A stretch of 6,627 bases of DNA from Bacillota bacterium (GCA_023420245.1 JAEZWL010000132.1:1-6627), one strand, 5' to 3'; positions 1-6,036 are shown, counted from the first letter of the stretch. The notes: a model not told the origin generated them from the sequence alone. Numbers and translations are program-made.

Positions 1-1
1 G

Positions 2-934
2 GTTTTCTCCGTAATTGCAGTACAGTCCCTCATAGCATTTTTCCCGGAAATACGCGGCATTTTCCTGCCCGTTGGGTGTATCGAAATGCGGCAGCTTGGT
101 CTTGCCGAACTCAAACTCCACGTTGCAGCGTTCGGCAATCTTTACGGTGTTATCCGCGGCTTCGGGATACTGCGGAAACAGCGCGCGCATTTCTTCTTCC
201 GTTTTATAATAAAACTGGTCGCTGCCGAAATCCATTGCATCCTTATCCTCAATGGTATGGTTGGTCTGAATACATAAAAGGATATGGTGCATTTTGCTGT
301 CTTCCCGGTTGATATAATGACAGTCGTTGGTCACAACGAGCGGAATTCCGGTCTCAGAGGACAGCTGGATAATGGAGGGATTAATTCGCTTCTGCTCACG
401 GATTCCGTGATCTTGAAGCTCCAGATAAAAATGCTCCTTGCCGAAAACAGCTTCATACCGCAGAGCAAGCTGTTTGGCGGCGCTGTAATCCCCGGCGGTA
501 AGGGCGCGCGGAATTTCGCCGGCAAGGCAGGCGGAAAGCGCGATTAAGCCCTCGTGGTATTGTTCCAGAAGCTCAAAATCCACGCGCGGCTTGCTGTAGA
601 AGCCCTCCGTCCAGGCTTGGGACACCATGGCAATCAGATTTTGATAGCCGGTGTCGTTTTCACAGAGAAGTACCAGATGGCGGCTTTCCGAATCCAGCTC
701 GTGGATTTTATCAAAGCGGGTTCTCTGCGCGACATAAACCTCACAGCCGATAATCGGCTTGATCCCTTTTTTCTTCGCCGCCTTATAAAAATCGACCGCG
801 CCGTACATTACGCCGTGGTCGGTGATGGCGACAGCGGTATCTCCCCTGGCGGCGGCGGTATCCATCAGCTGCCGGATGCGGCACGCACCGTCAAGCAGGC
901 TGTACTCCGTATGTAGATGCAGATGCACAAACAT
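2..934 (-). CDS. dnaE: DNA polymerase III subunit alpha (DnaE), N-terminal 311 residues, 3' part outside window
   Basis: This is the N-terminal part of a C-family replicative DNA polymerase, which extends primers at the replication fork in the cytoplasm. The frame stays open to the window edge, so only the PHP domain (about residues 1-210) and the start of the following region are seen; the full protein would be over 1,000 residues. The PHP motifs are clear: FVHLHLHTEYSLLDG at 2-16, ITDHG at 37-41, IGCEVY at 62-67, LSACLAGEIPRAL at 133-145 and TNDCHY at 202-207. Probable metal ligands H6, H8, D15, H40, E65, H86, C136, D204 and H206 are all present. The ATG at 934 follows AGGAGG by 8 bases, and the ribosome site begins directly after the upstream stop codon. 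The gene lies 16 bases after the mmcQ-like gene. In Firmicutes DnaE usually works beside PolC, which is not in the window. The family call is firm; the DnaE subclass is less so. Confidence 0.96.
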   Translation of the reverse strand, partial: MFVHLHLHTEYSLLDGACRIRQLMDTAAARGDTAVAITDHGVMYGAVDFYKAAKKKGIKPIIGCEVYVAQRTRFDKIHELDSESRHLVLLCENDTGYQNLIAMVSQAWTEGFYSKPRVDFELLEQYHEGLIALSACLAGEIPRALTAGDYSAAKQLALRYEAVFGKEHFYLELQDHGIREQKRINPSIIQLSSETGIPLVVTNDCHYINREDSKMHHILLCIQTNHTIEDKDAMDFGSDQFYYKTEEEMRALFPQYPEAADNTVKIAERCNVEFEFGKTKLPHFDTPNGQENAAYFREKCYEGLYCNYGEN

Positions 935-942
935 ATGCGCGC

Positions 943-948
943 CCTCCT
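943..948 (-). promoter_or_regulatory. Ribosome binding site of dnaE
   Basis: A perfect AGGAGG lies 8 bases before the dnaE ATG. It sits two bases after the TAA stop of the preceding gene (951-953), so ribosomes ending there would be next to the dnaE start. This fixes the dnaE start and supports co-expression of the two genes. Confidence 0.85.
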
Positions 949-950
949 TT

Positions 951-1307
951 TTAGTGTAGGATTTCTTCCCTTGTCTTTTTGCTGAACATATTCAAAAGCG
1001 TTTCATAGGACTTGTCCAGCATATCCCGCACTATCGCATCGGGAACGTTACCCTCAAGGTAAAGGGAATTCCAGTGTTCCTTATTCATGTAATAGCCGGG
1101 TACAATGTCTTTGTATTTTTGCCGGAGCAGGCTGCCGAACATCGGCTCCAGCTTCATCGTAAGAATCGATTTACCGTATTTATCGCCGCCCTGCATTGCG
1201 AACATTTTTCGCCGGATCATATAGCGCGTCGCCTGCCATTCCAGCTTATAATCCTTTTCAACGCCCTTTTTCGCGAGCAAATAAGAATCGAACCACTCGT
1301 ATTTCAT
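951..1307 (-). CDS. MmcQ/YjbR family protein (CyaY-like fold)
   Basis: This 118-residue protein has the signatures of the MmcQ/YjbR family (formerly DUF419), small cytoplasmic proteins with a CyaY-like fold and no settled biochemical role; some are proposed to bind DNA. The diagnostic stretch is PGYYMNKEHWNSLYLEG at 70-86, followed by a C-terminal helix with a DKSYETLL motif near 98-105. A basic patch (RYMIRRK, 28-34) and a beta-strand segment ending in MKLEP (51-55) also fit. The length matches single-domain members. The ATG at 1307 follows GGAGG by 7 bases. It lies 44 bases after whiA and 16 before dnaE, all in one direction, so it is probably co-transcribed. The position between whiA and dnaE does not by itself give a function. 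No predicted signal peptide or membrane segment was seen. Confidence 0.88.
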   Translation of the reverse strand: MKYEWFDSYLLAKKGVEKDYKLEWQATRYMIRRKMFAMQGGDKYGKSILTMKLEPMFGSLLRQKYKDIVPGYYMNKEHWNSLYLEGNVPDAIVRDMLDKSYETLLNMFSKKTREEILH

Positions 1308-1351
1308 AAAAATACCTCCAAATTACGGATAGAACAAACCTGCCCAGTTTA

Positions 1352-2269
1352 TTAAAAATCTTCGGCTAATTCCACAATACGCTGCAAACGGTGGTTCACA
1401 CCGGAGCGGCTCAACGGCTCCGACAGAGCTTCGCCCAGCTCCCGAAGGGACATCTCCGGATTACGGAAGCGCAGCATAGCAAGCTCCTGCAGCTCCTCCG
1501 GCAGCACGGAAATTCCGGCGGTATCCATCACCTTTTCGATTGCGATAATCTGCGCGGCGGCCGCCTGCGCCGTTTTATCAATGTTTGCGGTTTCAAAGTT
1601 CGTTTTGCGGTTCACATTGTTGCGCACTTCCTTGAGCATTTTTGCCTGCATCAGCTCCATTGCCGCGTTTCCGGCTCCCATATAAGCCAAAAGGTCGGCA
1701 ACACGCTCGCTGCCCTTGATATAGACCACAAACGAACCCTTGCGGTTCGTAAGCCCGGGCTGTAGGTCAAGCTCATATGCCTGCCGGATGGTCACGGACA
1801 AATCCTTCGCCAGATTCATATACGGCACCACAAATTCAAGATGATAATCCTTCTGCGGGTCGGTGATCGTTCCACAGGATAAAAAGGCGCCGCGCAGAAA
1901 CGCGCTGCCGCAGCACTCGTTTTCCAGATTGGCGTGGTTAATCCGCAAGCTGATTTCTTCTCCGGTGTGACCAAAGCACCCAAGAACGGATTTGCATTGG
2001 TCTTCACCCGCAACCCGCAGGGCAAAGACGTTTTTCCTGTCTTTTCGGCGGGAAACAGCGGTAGAGATATCGACGATCGCTCCGGTGGTTTCAGCAGCCA
2101 GCTGCGCCGCAAAGTGAACCAGAGCGTTGTTTTCTGTTTTCAGGGATATATTAAGCGGCTGAAAGCTCTTCCCGAATAAAAGCAGGCCGTAGCACTCCGC
2201 TTTTTGACAGCAGGAGTTCTGCGGCGCAACCTTGCAAAGTTCCTTTTTCAGTTCGGACGCAAATGACAT
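1352..2269 (-). CDS. whiA: WhiA, DNA-binding sporulation/cell-division regulator
   Basis: WhiA combines an N-terminal LAGLIDADG homing-endonuclease-like fold, which has lost nuclease activity in the family, with a C-terminal helix-turn-helix domain. It controls sporulation septation genes in Streptomyces; in Bacillus subtilis (YvcL) it affects division and chromosome segregation. At 305 residues the length is typical. The N-terminal part carries AFLRGAFLSCGTITDP at 123-138 and DYHLEF at 141-146, the usual WhiA core. The C-terminal part has NRKTNFETANIDKT at 220-233 and the helix-turn-helix segment MSLRELGEAL to SGVNHRLQRI at 273-298. The ATG at 2269 is preceded by AGGGGG with 8-base spacing, a weaker site than its neighbours have. 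It is unusually Cys-rich (C12, C20, C21, C26, C92, C98, C119, C120, C132), with no clear metal-site pattern. It follows rapZ by 19 bases; the usual intervening yvcK is absent. Confidence 0.96.
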   Translation of the reverse strand: MSFASELKKELCKVAPQNSCCQKAECYGLLLFGKSFQPLNISLKTENNALVHFAAQLAAETTGAIVDISTAVSRRKDRKNVFALRVAGEDQCKSVLGCFGHTGEEISLRINHANLENECCGSAFLRGAFLSCGTITDPQKDYHLEFVVPYMNLAKDLSVTIRQAYELDLQPGLTNRKGSFVVYIKGSERVADLLAYMGAGNAAMELMQAKMLKEVRNNVNRKTNFETANIDKTAQAAAAQIIAIEKVMDTAGISVLPEELQELAMLRFRNPEMSLRELGEALSEPLSRSGVNHRLQRIVELAEDF

Positions 2270-2288
2270 GGGTTTCGCCCCCTAACGC

Positions 2289-3149
2289 TTATTGCTTGCG
2301 GATATCACGGTGATTTACGCTCGTCCGCATATTTCTTTCCATCAGATGGTTGTAAAGCAGCTGGGCAAGCGTGACCGAGCGGTGGTGTCCTCCCGTGCAG
2401 CCGACCGCAATGACGAGCTGGCTTTTTCCCTCGTTGCAGTAGAGTGGAATCATATAATCGATCATATCCAAAAAACGGGTAACAAAGCCCTTGGTCTGAT
2501 CCCATTTCATTACATAATCACGTACCGGCTGATCAAGTCCGGTGAGATTTTTCAGTTCCTCCACATAATAGGGATTTGGCAGACAGCGAACGTCAAACAC
2601 CAAATCCGCCTCACTGGGCAGACCGTATTTGAACCCGAACGATACACAGTGAATCATCAGCGCGTCGGAGGAATCGCCGAGAAACAGATTAGACATACGT
2701 TCTTTGAGCTGCGCGGGAGACAGAGATGAGGTGTCGATGATAAAATCCGCCTTTTCCCGGATGGGCTTTAAGGCGTCCCGCTCCAGCTGAACCGCCTGTT
2801 CCAGCGAACCAAGGCAGTTTTCCGCCAGCGGATGCTTTCTTCTGGTCTCCTTAAAACGGTTGATGAGTACGTAATCGTTCGCGTCGAGAAACAGCAGTTT
2901 AAATTCTTTGTTATCCTGCTTTAACTCATCCAGAGTTTGGAACAGACTCGAAAACATATTTCCCCCGCGCATATCCGTCACAACCGCCACGCGGGAAAGC
3001 GCTCCCTTTGCCTGCTGCGAAAGCTCATAAAAGGTCTCGATCAGCTTGGGCGGTATATTATCCGCGCAGTAAAAGCCGATATCCTCAAGGGCATCTACCG
3101 CACGGGATTTTCCGGCTCCCGACAGACCGGTTACAATCAAGAATTCCAT
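2289..3149 (-). CDS. rapZ: RapZ/YvcJ family P-loop nucleotide-binding protein
   Basis: RapZ is a cytoplasmic nucleotide-binding protein. In E. coli it is an RNA adaptor that directs RNase E to the sRNA GlmZ and so controls glucosamine-6-phosphate synthase; in B. subtilis YvcJ hydrolyses GTP and influences competence. With the start chosen here it has 286 residues, the usual size. The Walker A motif is GLSGAGKS at 8-15. Other family blocks are VVTDMRGG (56-63), FKETRRKHPL (99-108), FGFKYGLPSEADLVFDVR (171-188) and GCTGGHHRS (250-258). The C-terminal tail retains basic residues (ERNMRTSVNHRDIRKQ), but RNA binding is not shown. The ATG at 3149 is preferred because GGAGG lies just upstream and it gives the canonical MEFLIVTG beginning. 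The longer frame from a TTG at 3170 would overlap murB and has no ribosome site. It sits 13 bases after murB and 19 before whiA. Confidence 0.96.
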   Translation of the reverse strand: MEFLIVTGLSGAGKSRAVDALEDIGFYCADNIPPKLIETFYELSQQAKGALSRVAVVTDMRGGNMFSSLFQTLDELKQDNKEFKLLFLDANDYVLINRFKETRRKHPLAENCLGSLEQAVQLERDALKPIREKADFIIDTSSLSPAQLKERMSNLFLGDSSDALMIHCVSFGFKYGLPSEADLVFDVRCLPNPYYVEELKNLTGLDQPVRDYVMKWDQTKGFVTRFLDMIDYMIPLYCNEGKSQLVIAVGCTGGHHRSVTLAQLLYNHLMERNMRTSVNHRDIRKQ

Positions 3150-3153
3150 ATTG

Positions 3154-3158
3154 CCTCC
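3154..3158 (-). promoter_or_regulatory. Ribosome binding site that decides the rapZ start
   Basis: GGAGG lies only 4 bases before the ATG at 3149. The spacing is short, but this is the only good Shine-Dalgarno match near the gene. It lies inside the upstream extension of the frame (TTG at 3170), which argues against that extension and in favour of a 286-residue protein. Confidence 0.75.
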
Positions 3159-3162
3159 AAAA

Positions 3163-4071
3163 TCATTCAAACGTTTTCACTTCACATTCAAGCGTAACCC
3201 CTGTTCGCTCAAAAACAGTTTTTTTAATATATTCAATCAATTCCAGTACATCCTTGCAGGTAGCTCCGCCCGCGTTCACGATAAATCCCGCATGCTTTTC
3301 GCTCACCATTGCCCCGCCAACCCGCGCACCTTTTAAGCCGCATTCTTCTATGAGAGTGCCTGCAAAATGACCTTGCGGACGCTTGAACACGCTCCCGGCA
3401 CTTGGCAGCTCCAGGGGCTGCTTCGATTTTCTGCGCTGAAACAGCTCATCCATCGCGCGCCCAATCTGATCTTTTCTTCCCTTCTCCAATTGAAGGGTCA
3501 AAGAAAGAATGGTTTCTCCTGTCTCCGAATAGACGCTGTGGCGGTAACCAAGCTTCAGCTCATCGCCCTTGAAGCCGCCGAGCTCCCCTTTTTGACTGAC
3601 ATGGGTACAGCCGGTCAGAACATTTTCCATCTCACCGCCGTAAGCGCCCGCGTTCATAAACGCCGCGCCGCCTGCCGCACCGGGAATCCCCCACGCAAAT
3701 TCAAGACCGGTGAGGGAATGCTCCTTCGCAAAATTGCACAAGGAAGCAAGCGTTGCCCCTGCGCCGCACTCAATCACAGTATCCTCCGTCAGCCTGATTT
3801 CACTGAATTCCCCCGCAAGCGTTACAACCGCTCCCCGGATTCCGCTGTCGCTGACAAGCATGTTGGAGCCGTTCCCCACTACCAGAAGGGGAATGCTGCG
3901 TTCATACGCAGCCTGATACAATTGCTGTATCGCGCTTAGCGTAAATACTTTGATAAATAAATCGGCCGGTCCGCCGATTTTAAATGTGGTGTGGCGACTC
4001 ATGGGTTCATCCCGGCAGACCATACACCCGCTCTGCGCGGCAATTTGCGCTAACTGATCAATTTGTTCCAT
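3163..4071 (-). CDS. murB: UDP-N-acetylenolpyruvoylglucosamine reductase (MurB)
   Basis: MurB is the cytoplasmic flavoenzyme that reduces UDP-GlcNAc-enolpyruvate to UDP-N-acetylmuramate with NADPH, the second committed step of peptidoglycan precursor synthesis. The 302-residue protein has the FAD-binding N-terminal domain with TTFKIGGPAD (28-37), VVGNGSNMLVSD (64-75) and LEFAWGIPGAAGGAAFMNAGAYGGEM (123-148). The substrate-binding domain follows. YRHSVY (176-181) gives the probable catalytic Arg177, PSAGSVFKRP (223-232) gives the proton donor Ser227, and the C-terminal CEVK gives Glu297. GARVGGAMVSEKHAGFIVN (248-266) is also typical. The YRHS form and length fit the short type II MurB common in Gram-positives. 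GGAGG lies 5 bases before the ATG at 4071. The gene starts 12 bases after the PHP phosphatase gene and ends 13 bases before rapZ, so translation is probably closely linked. Confidence 0.97.
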   Translation of the reverse strand: MEQIDQLAQIAAQSGCMVCRDEPMSRHTTFKIGGPADLFIKVFTLSAIQQLYQAAYERSIPLLVVGNGSNMLVSDSGIRGAVVTLAGEFSEIRLTEDTVIECGAGATLASLCNFAKEHSLTGLEFAWGIPGAAGGAAFMNAGAYGGEMENVLTGCTHVSQKGELGGFKGDELKLGYRHSVYSETGETILSLTLQLEKGRKDQIGRAMDELFQRRKSKQPLELPSAGSVFKRPQGHFAGTLIEECGLKGARVGGAMVSEKHAGFIVNAGGATCKDVLELIEYIKKTVFERTGVTLECEVKTFE

Positions 4072-4083
4072 GAAATCCTCCGG

Positions 4084-4824
4084 TTAATCAATATTTAGTA
4101 ACGGATCATTGAACACCTGAGAATATTGCTTTAAATAAGCCTTGAAACGGTCCAGCCGGGCATTGACCACCAATTCCTCCGGAAACCCGATTTCCTCCAT
4201 CAGCTTTAACGTATTGGAAAAGCAGCCCACCTGCGTTGAAAAATGAGAATCGGAATTCACGATAACCGGGACAGCATGCTTTTTGCATGCCTCCATAATC
4301 TTTTTGCAATTCACAATTGATTTTCTGCGGCTTAGGAACGTGCCTTCGTTAAACTCAACCAGCTTGCCGTTACGGGCAAATTCCGGGATAACGGCTTCAA
4401 AATCATACGGATATTCCGCCGTTCCGCTGTGACCGATTACGTTTACTCTGGGGTTTTTCGCAACTTGCAGCCACAGATTTGAGGTCTCCTCCACCGTAGG
4501 CTTTTTTGGGGGCATACATGGCTCATGGATGGACGCGACTACCCAGTCAAGATGATCCTGGTCCTCCAGATCGATATTCCCGTCAAAATCGATCACATTG
4601 GTTTCTTCGCCGCGAAGAACCAGCACTCCCTCCAGAATATGAGGTACCACCCTCAGGTTATGAAAATACCACTTTCCGGGCGCTCCCGGCAAATTACTCC
4701 CGTGATCTGTAATCGCCACCGCGTACAGCCCCTTTTCGGCGGCGGCGTGCACCATTTCCTGCAATGAACTGTATGCGTGAGTTGATGCGGTCGTATGCAT
4801 GTGTGTATCTGCGATGATATTCAT
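4084..4824 (-). CDS. PHP-domain metal-dependent phosphatase, YcdX-like
   Basis: This 246-residue protein consists of one PHP domain and closely resembles E. coli YcdX, a phosphatase with three bound metal ions. Motifs and likely ligands run in order: DTHMH (H8, H10), STHAYS (H16), AITDHG (H41), RGEETN (E74), SIHEP (H100), VIGHSG (H132) and NSDSH (D192, H194). All nine expected ligands are present, so it should be catalytically competent. The physiological substrate is unknown; histidinol-phosphatase is a weaker alternative name for PHP proteins, but the STHAYS and HEP blocks fit the YcdX group better. GGGAG with 6-base spacing precedes the ATG at 4824. It lies 30 bases after hprK and 12 before murB, so it belongs to the hprK-murB-rapZ operon. 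No signal peptide is seen. It shares only the fold with the PHP domain of DnaE at the other end of the operon. Confidence 0.92.
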   Translation of the reverse strand: MNIIADTHMHTTASTHAYSSLQEMVHAAAEKGLYAVAITDHGSNLPGAPGKWYFHNLRVVPHILEGVLVLRGEETNVIDFDGNIDLEDQDHLDWVVASIHEPCMPPKKPTVEETSNLWLQVAKNPRVNVIGHSGTAEYPYDFEAVIPEFARNGKLVEFNEGTFLSRRKSIVNCKKIMEACKKHAVPVIVNSDSHFSTQVGCFSNTLKLMEEIGFPEELVVNARLDRFKAYLKQYSQVFNDPLLNID

Positions 4825-4854
4825 TTTAAACTCCCTTTGACTGGTACTGCGTTT

Positions 4855-5820
4855 TTATAGATCAAGCTCCAGCTTCTTTTCCTGTTCCTGCATGGTGGAA
4901 ATATCCATGCCAAGGCTTTGCAGCAGCTCCTGCGCCGCATTATATCCCATTTTCTTCTGACGGTTGTTCATAGCGGCAACCTCGATGATAATTGCGAGGT
5001 TTCTGCCGGGCTTTACCGGTATGGTCAGAACCGGAACCCTAATGCCGAGAATTTCCGTATATTCGCTGTCGATTCCCATGCGGTCGTAGACTTTTTTGTT
5101 ATCCCATATTTCCAGATTAATTACAAGGTCAATTTTTTCGGTCAGCTTTACCGCGCCCATACCGAATATTCTGCGCGCATTGATAATGCCTATGCCTCGC
5201 AGTTCAATAAAATGCCTGATGTTGGACGGTGCCTGTCCGACCAGTGATTTTGCGGAAACACGACGGATTTCAACCGCGTCGTCCGCAATCAGGCGGTGGC
5301 CGCGCTTAATCAGCTCGATTGCCGTCTCACTTTTACCGACACCGCTGTCGCCCACCAAAAGGACGCCTTCGCCGTATACCTCCACCAAAACGCCGTGCCG
5401 CGTGATTCTGGGCGCCAGCTCCACATTCATGAAAGAAACCAACGCCGCCACAAGGCTGGAGGTAGTATCCTGCGTGCTCAGAAGCGGCACCTCGTTCGCC
5501 TGAGCGGCTTCCTGAAGCTCCGGCATCGGAGAAATTCCACGGGCGACAATCGCCGCCGGCGGCTTCTTCGAAAAGATCTCACTTAGCACCCGGAGGCGTT
5601 CCTCAGGTGCAATCGAATTCAGAAAAGCGGTTTCGGCATTCCCAAAAATTATGATACGGTTTGTATCGTAATAATCATAAAACCGATTCAGCTCCAAACC
5701 CGGACGGTTTACATCGGTGGAGCAAATCATAATTTGATCGGGGTCTGAGGGCATATGGATTACTTCCAGCGATAATTCGCTCATTACTTTTGACAGTGGC
5801 ACGGTAAAGCTTGTAGTCAT
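4855..5820 (-). CDS. hprK: HPr kinase/phosphorylase (HprK)
   Basis: HprK phosphorylates HPr (and Crh) on Ser46 when glycolytic intermediates are high and removes the phosphate when phosphate is high, so it drives CcpA-dependent carbon catabolite repression in Firmicutes. From the ATG at 5820 the protein has 321 residues. The N-terminal domain (about 1-130) includes NRPGLEL (38-44). The C-terminal kinase domain has RHGVLVEVYGEGVLLVGDS with His142, the P-loop GDSGVGKS (157-164), RLIADDAVEI (176-185), the HprK signature IELRGIGIINARRIFG (205-220) and the C-terminal block PVKPGRN...EVAAMNNRQKKMGYNAA (268-296). An upstream ATG at 5856 would add 12 residues, but it lies directly beside the promoter -10 element, before the likely transcript start, so it was not chosen. 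The ribosome site is weak (GCGGGTG, then a run of T). This is probably the first gene of the operon leading to dnaE. Confidence 0.96.
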   Translation of the reverse strand: MTTSFTVPLSKVMSELSLEVIHMPSDPDQIMICSTDVNRPGLELNRFYDYYDTNRIIIFGNAETAFLNSIAPEERLRVLSEIFSKKPPAAIVARGISPMPELQEAAQANEVPLLSTQDTTSSLVAALVSFMNVELAPRITRHGVLVEVYGEGVLLVGDSGVGKSETAIELIKRGHRLIADDAVEIRRVSAKSLVGQAPSNIRHFIELRGIGIINARRIFGMGAVKLTEKIDLVINLEIWDNKKVYDRMGIDSEYTEILGIRVPVLTIPVKPGRNLAIIIEVAAMNNRQKKMGYNAAQELLQSLGMDISTMQEQEKKLELDL

Positions 5821-5857
5821 GAAAAAAACACCCGCTCTCAAAAAAATTATTATCATT

Positions 5858-5886
5858 ATTATAGCTCAATCGAGGGTAAGTTTAAA
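5858..5886 (-). promoter_or_regulatory. Sigma-A-type promoter of the hprK operon
   Basis: On the minus strand a perfect TATAAT (5858-5863) lies exactly 17 bases downstream of TTTAAA (5881-5886), which matches TTGACA at 4 of 6 positions. Transcription would start near 5851, leaving a leader of about 31 bases before the hprK ATG at 5820. There is no TG extension of the -10 element. The terminator upstream of this promoter and the close packing of the genes downstream make it the probable promoter for hprK through dnaE. The start site is predicted, not shown. Confidence 0.75.
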
Positions 5887-5896
5887 GTGAATTCAC
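5887..5896. promoter_or_regulatory. Perfect 10-base palindrome next to the hprK promoter
   Basis: GTGAATTCAC is its own reverse complement and directly abuts the -35 hexamer of the hprK promoter. That is where an operator or activator site could lie. It does not fit the CcpA cre consensus, which needs a central CG, and I do not recognise it as another known site. A 10-base palindrome could occur by chance in a region of this size, so the assignment is tentative. Confidence 0.3.
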
Positions 5897-5916
5897 AAAT
5901 TTCTGCGGGATTCCAC

Positions 5917-5974
5917 GCGAAATCCCTTTCGATCACCCCGATATAAGCGAAATACCCGTATGGCGATCATCCCC
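5917..5974. repeat. Imperfect direct repeat in the secF-hprK intergenic region
   Basis: Two copies of a two-part motif lie in tandem. The first is GCGAAATCCC, 3 bases, CGATCACCCC (5917-5939). The second is GCGAAATACCC, 6 bases, CGATCATCCCC (5947-5974). Each half differs by a one-base insertion. No reading frame with a ribosome site covers them. They could be protein binding sites upstream of the hprK promoter, part of a structured RNA, or remnants of a duplication; the sequence does not decide between these. Confidence 0.5.
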
Positions 5975-5996
5975 TCCGGCACAGCCGGGAGTTTTT
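5974..5996 (+). terminator. Possible intrinsic terminator reading in the plus direction
   Basis: CTCCGGC, an ACA loop and GCCGGGAG form a 7-base-pair GC-rich stem with one bulged G, followed on the plus strand by five T residues. It would end plus-strand (antisense) transcription coming from the hprK side. No plus-strand gene or promoter was found that would need it, so it may instead be only a hairpin. As minus-strand RNA it has no T run and is unlikely to terminate secF. Confidence 0.4.
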
Positions 5997-6002
5997 GAAG
6001 GA

Positions 6003-6036
6003 TAAAAAAATACCGGTGAGCGAAAGCCCACCGGTA
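6003..6036 (-). terminator. Intrinsic terminator of secF
   Basis: Read on the minus strand, TACCGGTGGGC and GCTCACCGGTA form an 11-base-pair stem with one G-U pair around a TTTC loop. Seven T residues follow at once. It lies about 30 bases after the secF stop codon, and the hprK promoter comes after it. It thus separates the sec transcription unit from the hprK operon. Confidence 0.9.

Noticed and set aside
554..916. A 120-codon plus-strand open frame opposite dnaE, with similar ones at 1391-1765, 2292-2729 and 5096-5503
   Set aside because: All are antisense to well-supported genes, lack domains and ribosome sites, and are expected by-products of codon bias on the other strand.
1308..1351. 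Possible terminator or promoter in the whiA-mmcQ gap
   Set aside because: Only a weak, bulged AAAC/GTTT pairing was found, with no T run, and no convincing -35/-10 pair; the gap mainly holds the mmcQ ribosome site.
1816..2112. A 98-codon minus-strand frame inside whiA in another frame, with similar ones at 2305-2505 and 4106-4309
   Set aside because: Same-strand, out-of-frame overlaps inside intact whiA, rapZ and PHP genes, with no independent evidence of translation.
3150..3170. Upstream extension of rapZ to a TTG at 3170
   Set aside because: It would overlap the murB end, encodes the ribosome site itself (GG codons), and adds residues before the conserved MEFLIVTG beginning.
3367..3939. 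A 190-codon plus-strand open frame opposite murB
   Set aside because: It lies wholly antisense to a murB gene with every catalytic motif, has no ribosome site or recognisable domain, and its composition fits a shadow of the coding strand.
5675..5869. A 64-codon minus-strand frame overlapping the start of hprK
   Set aside because: It is out of frame with hprK, would start at or upstream of the -10 element, and shows no known domain.
5881..5900. CcpA cre site at the hprK promoter
   Set aside because: The palindrome has a central AATT and lacks the central CG and spacing of the cre consensus.
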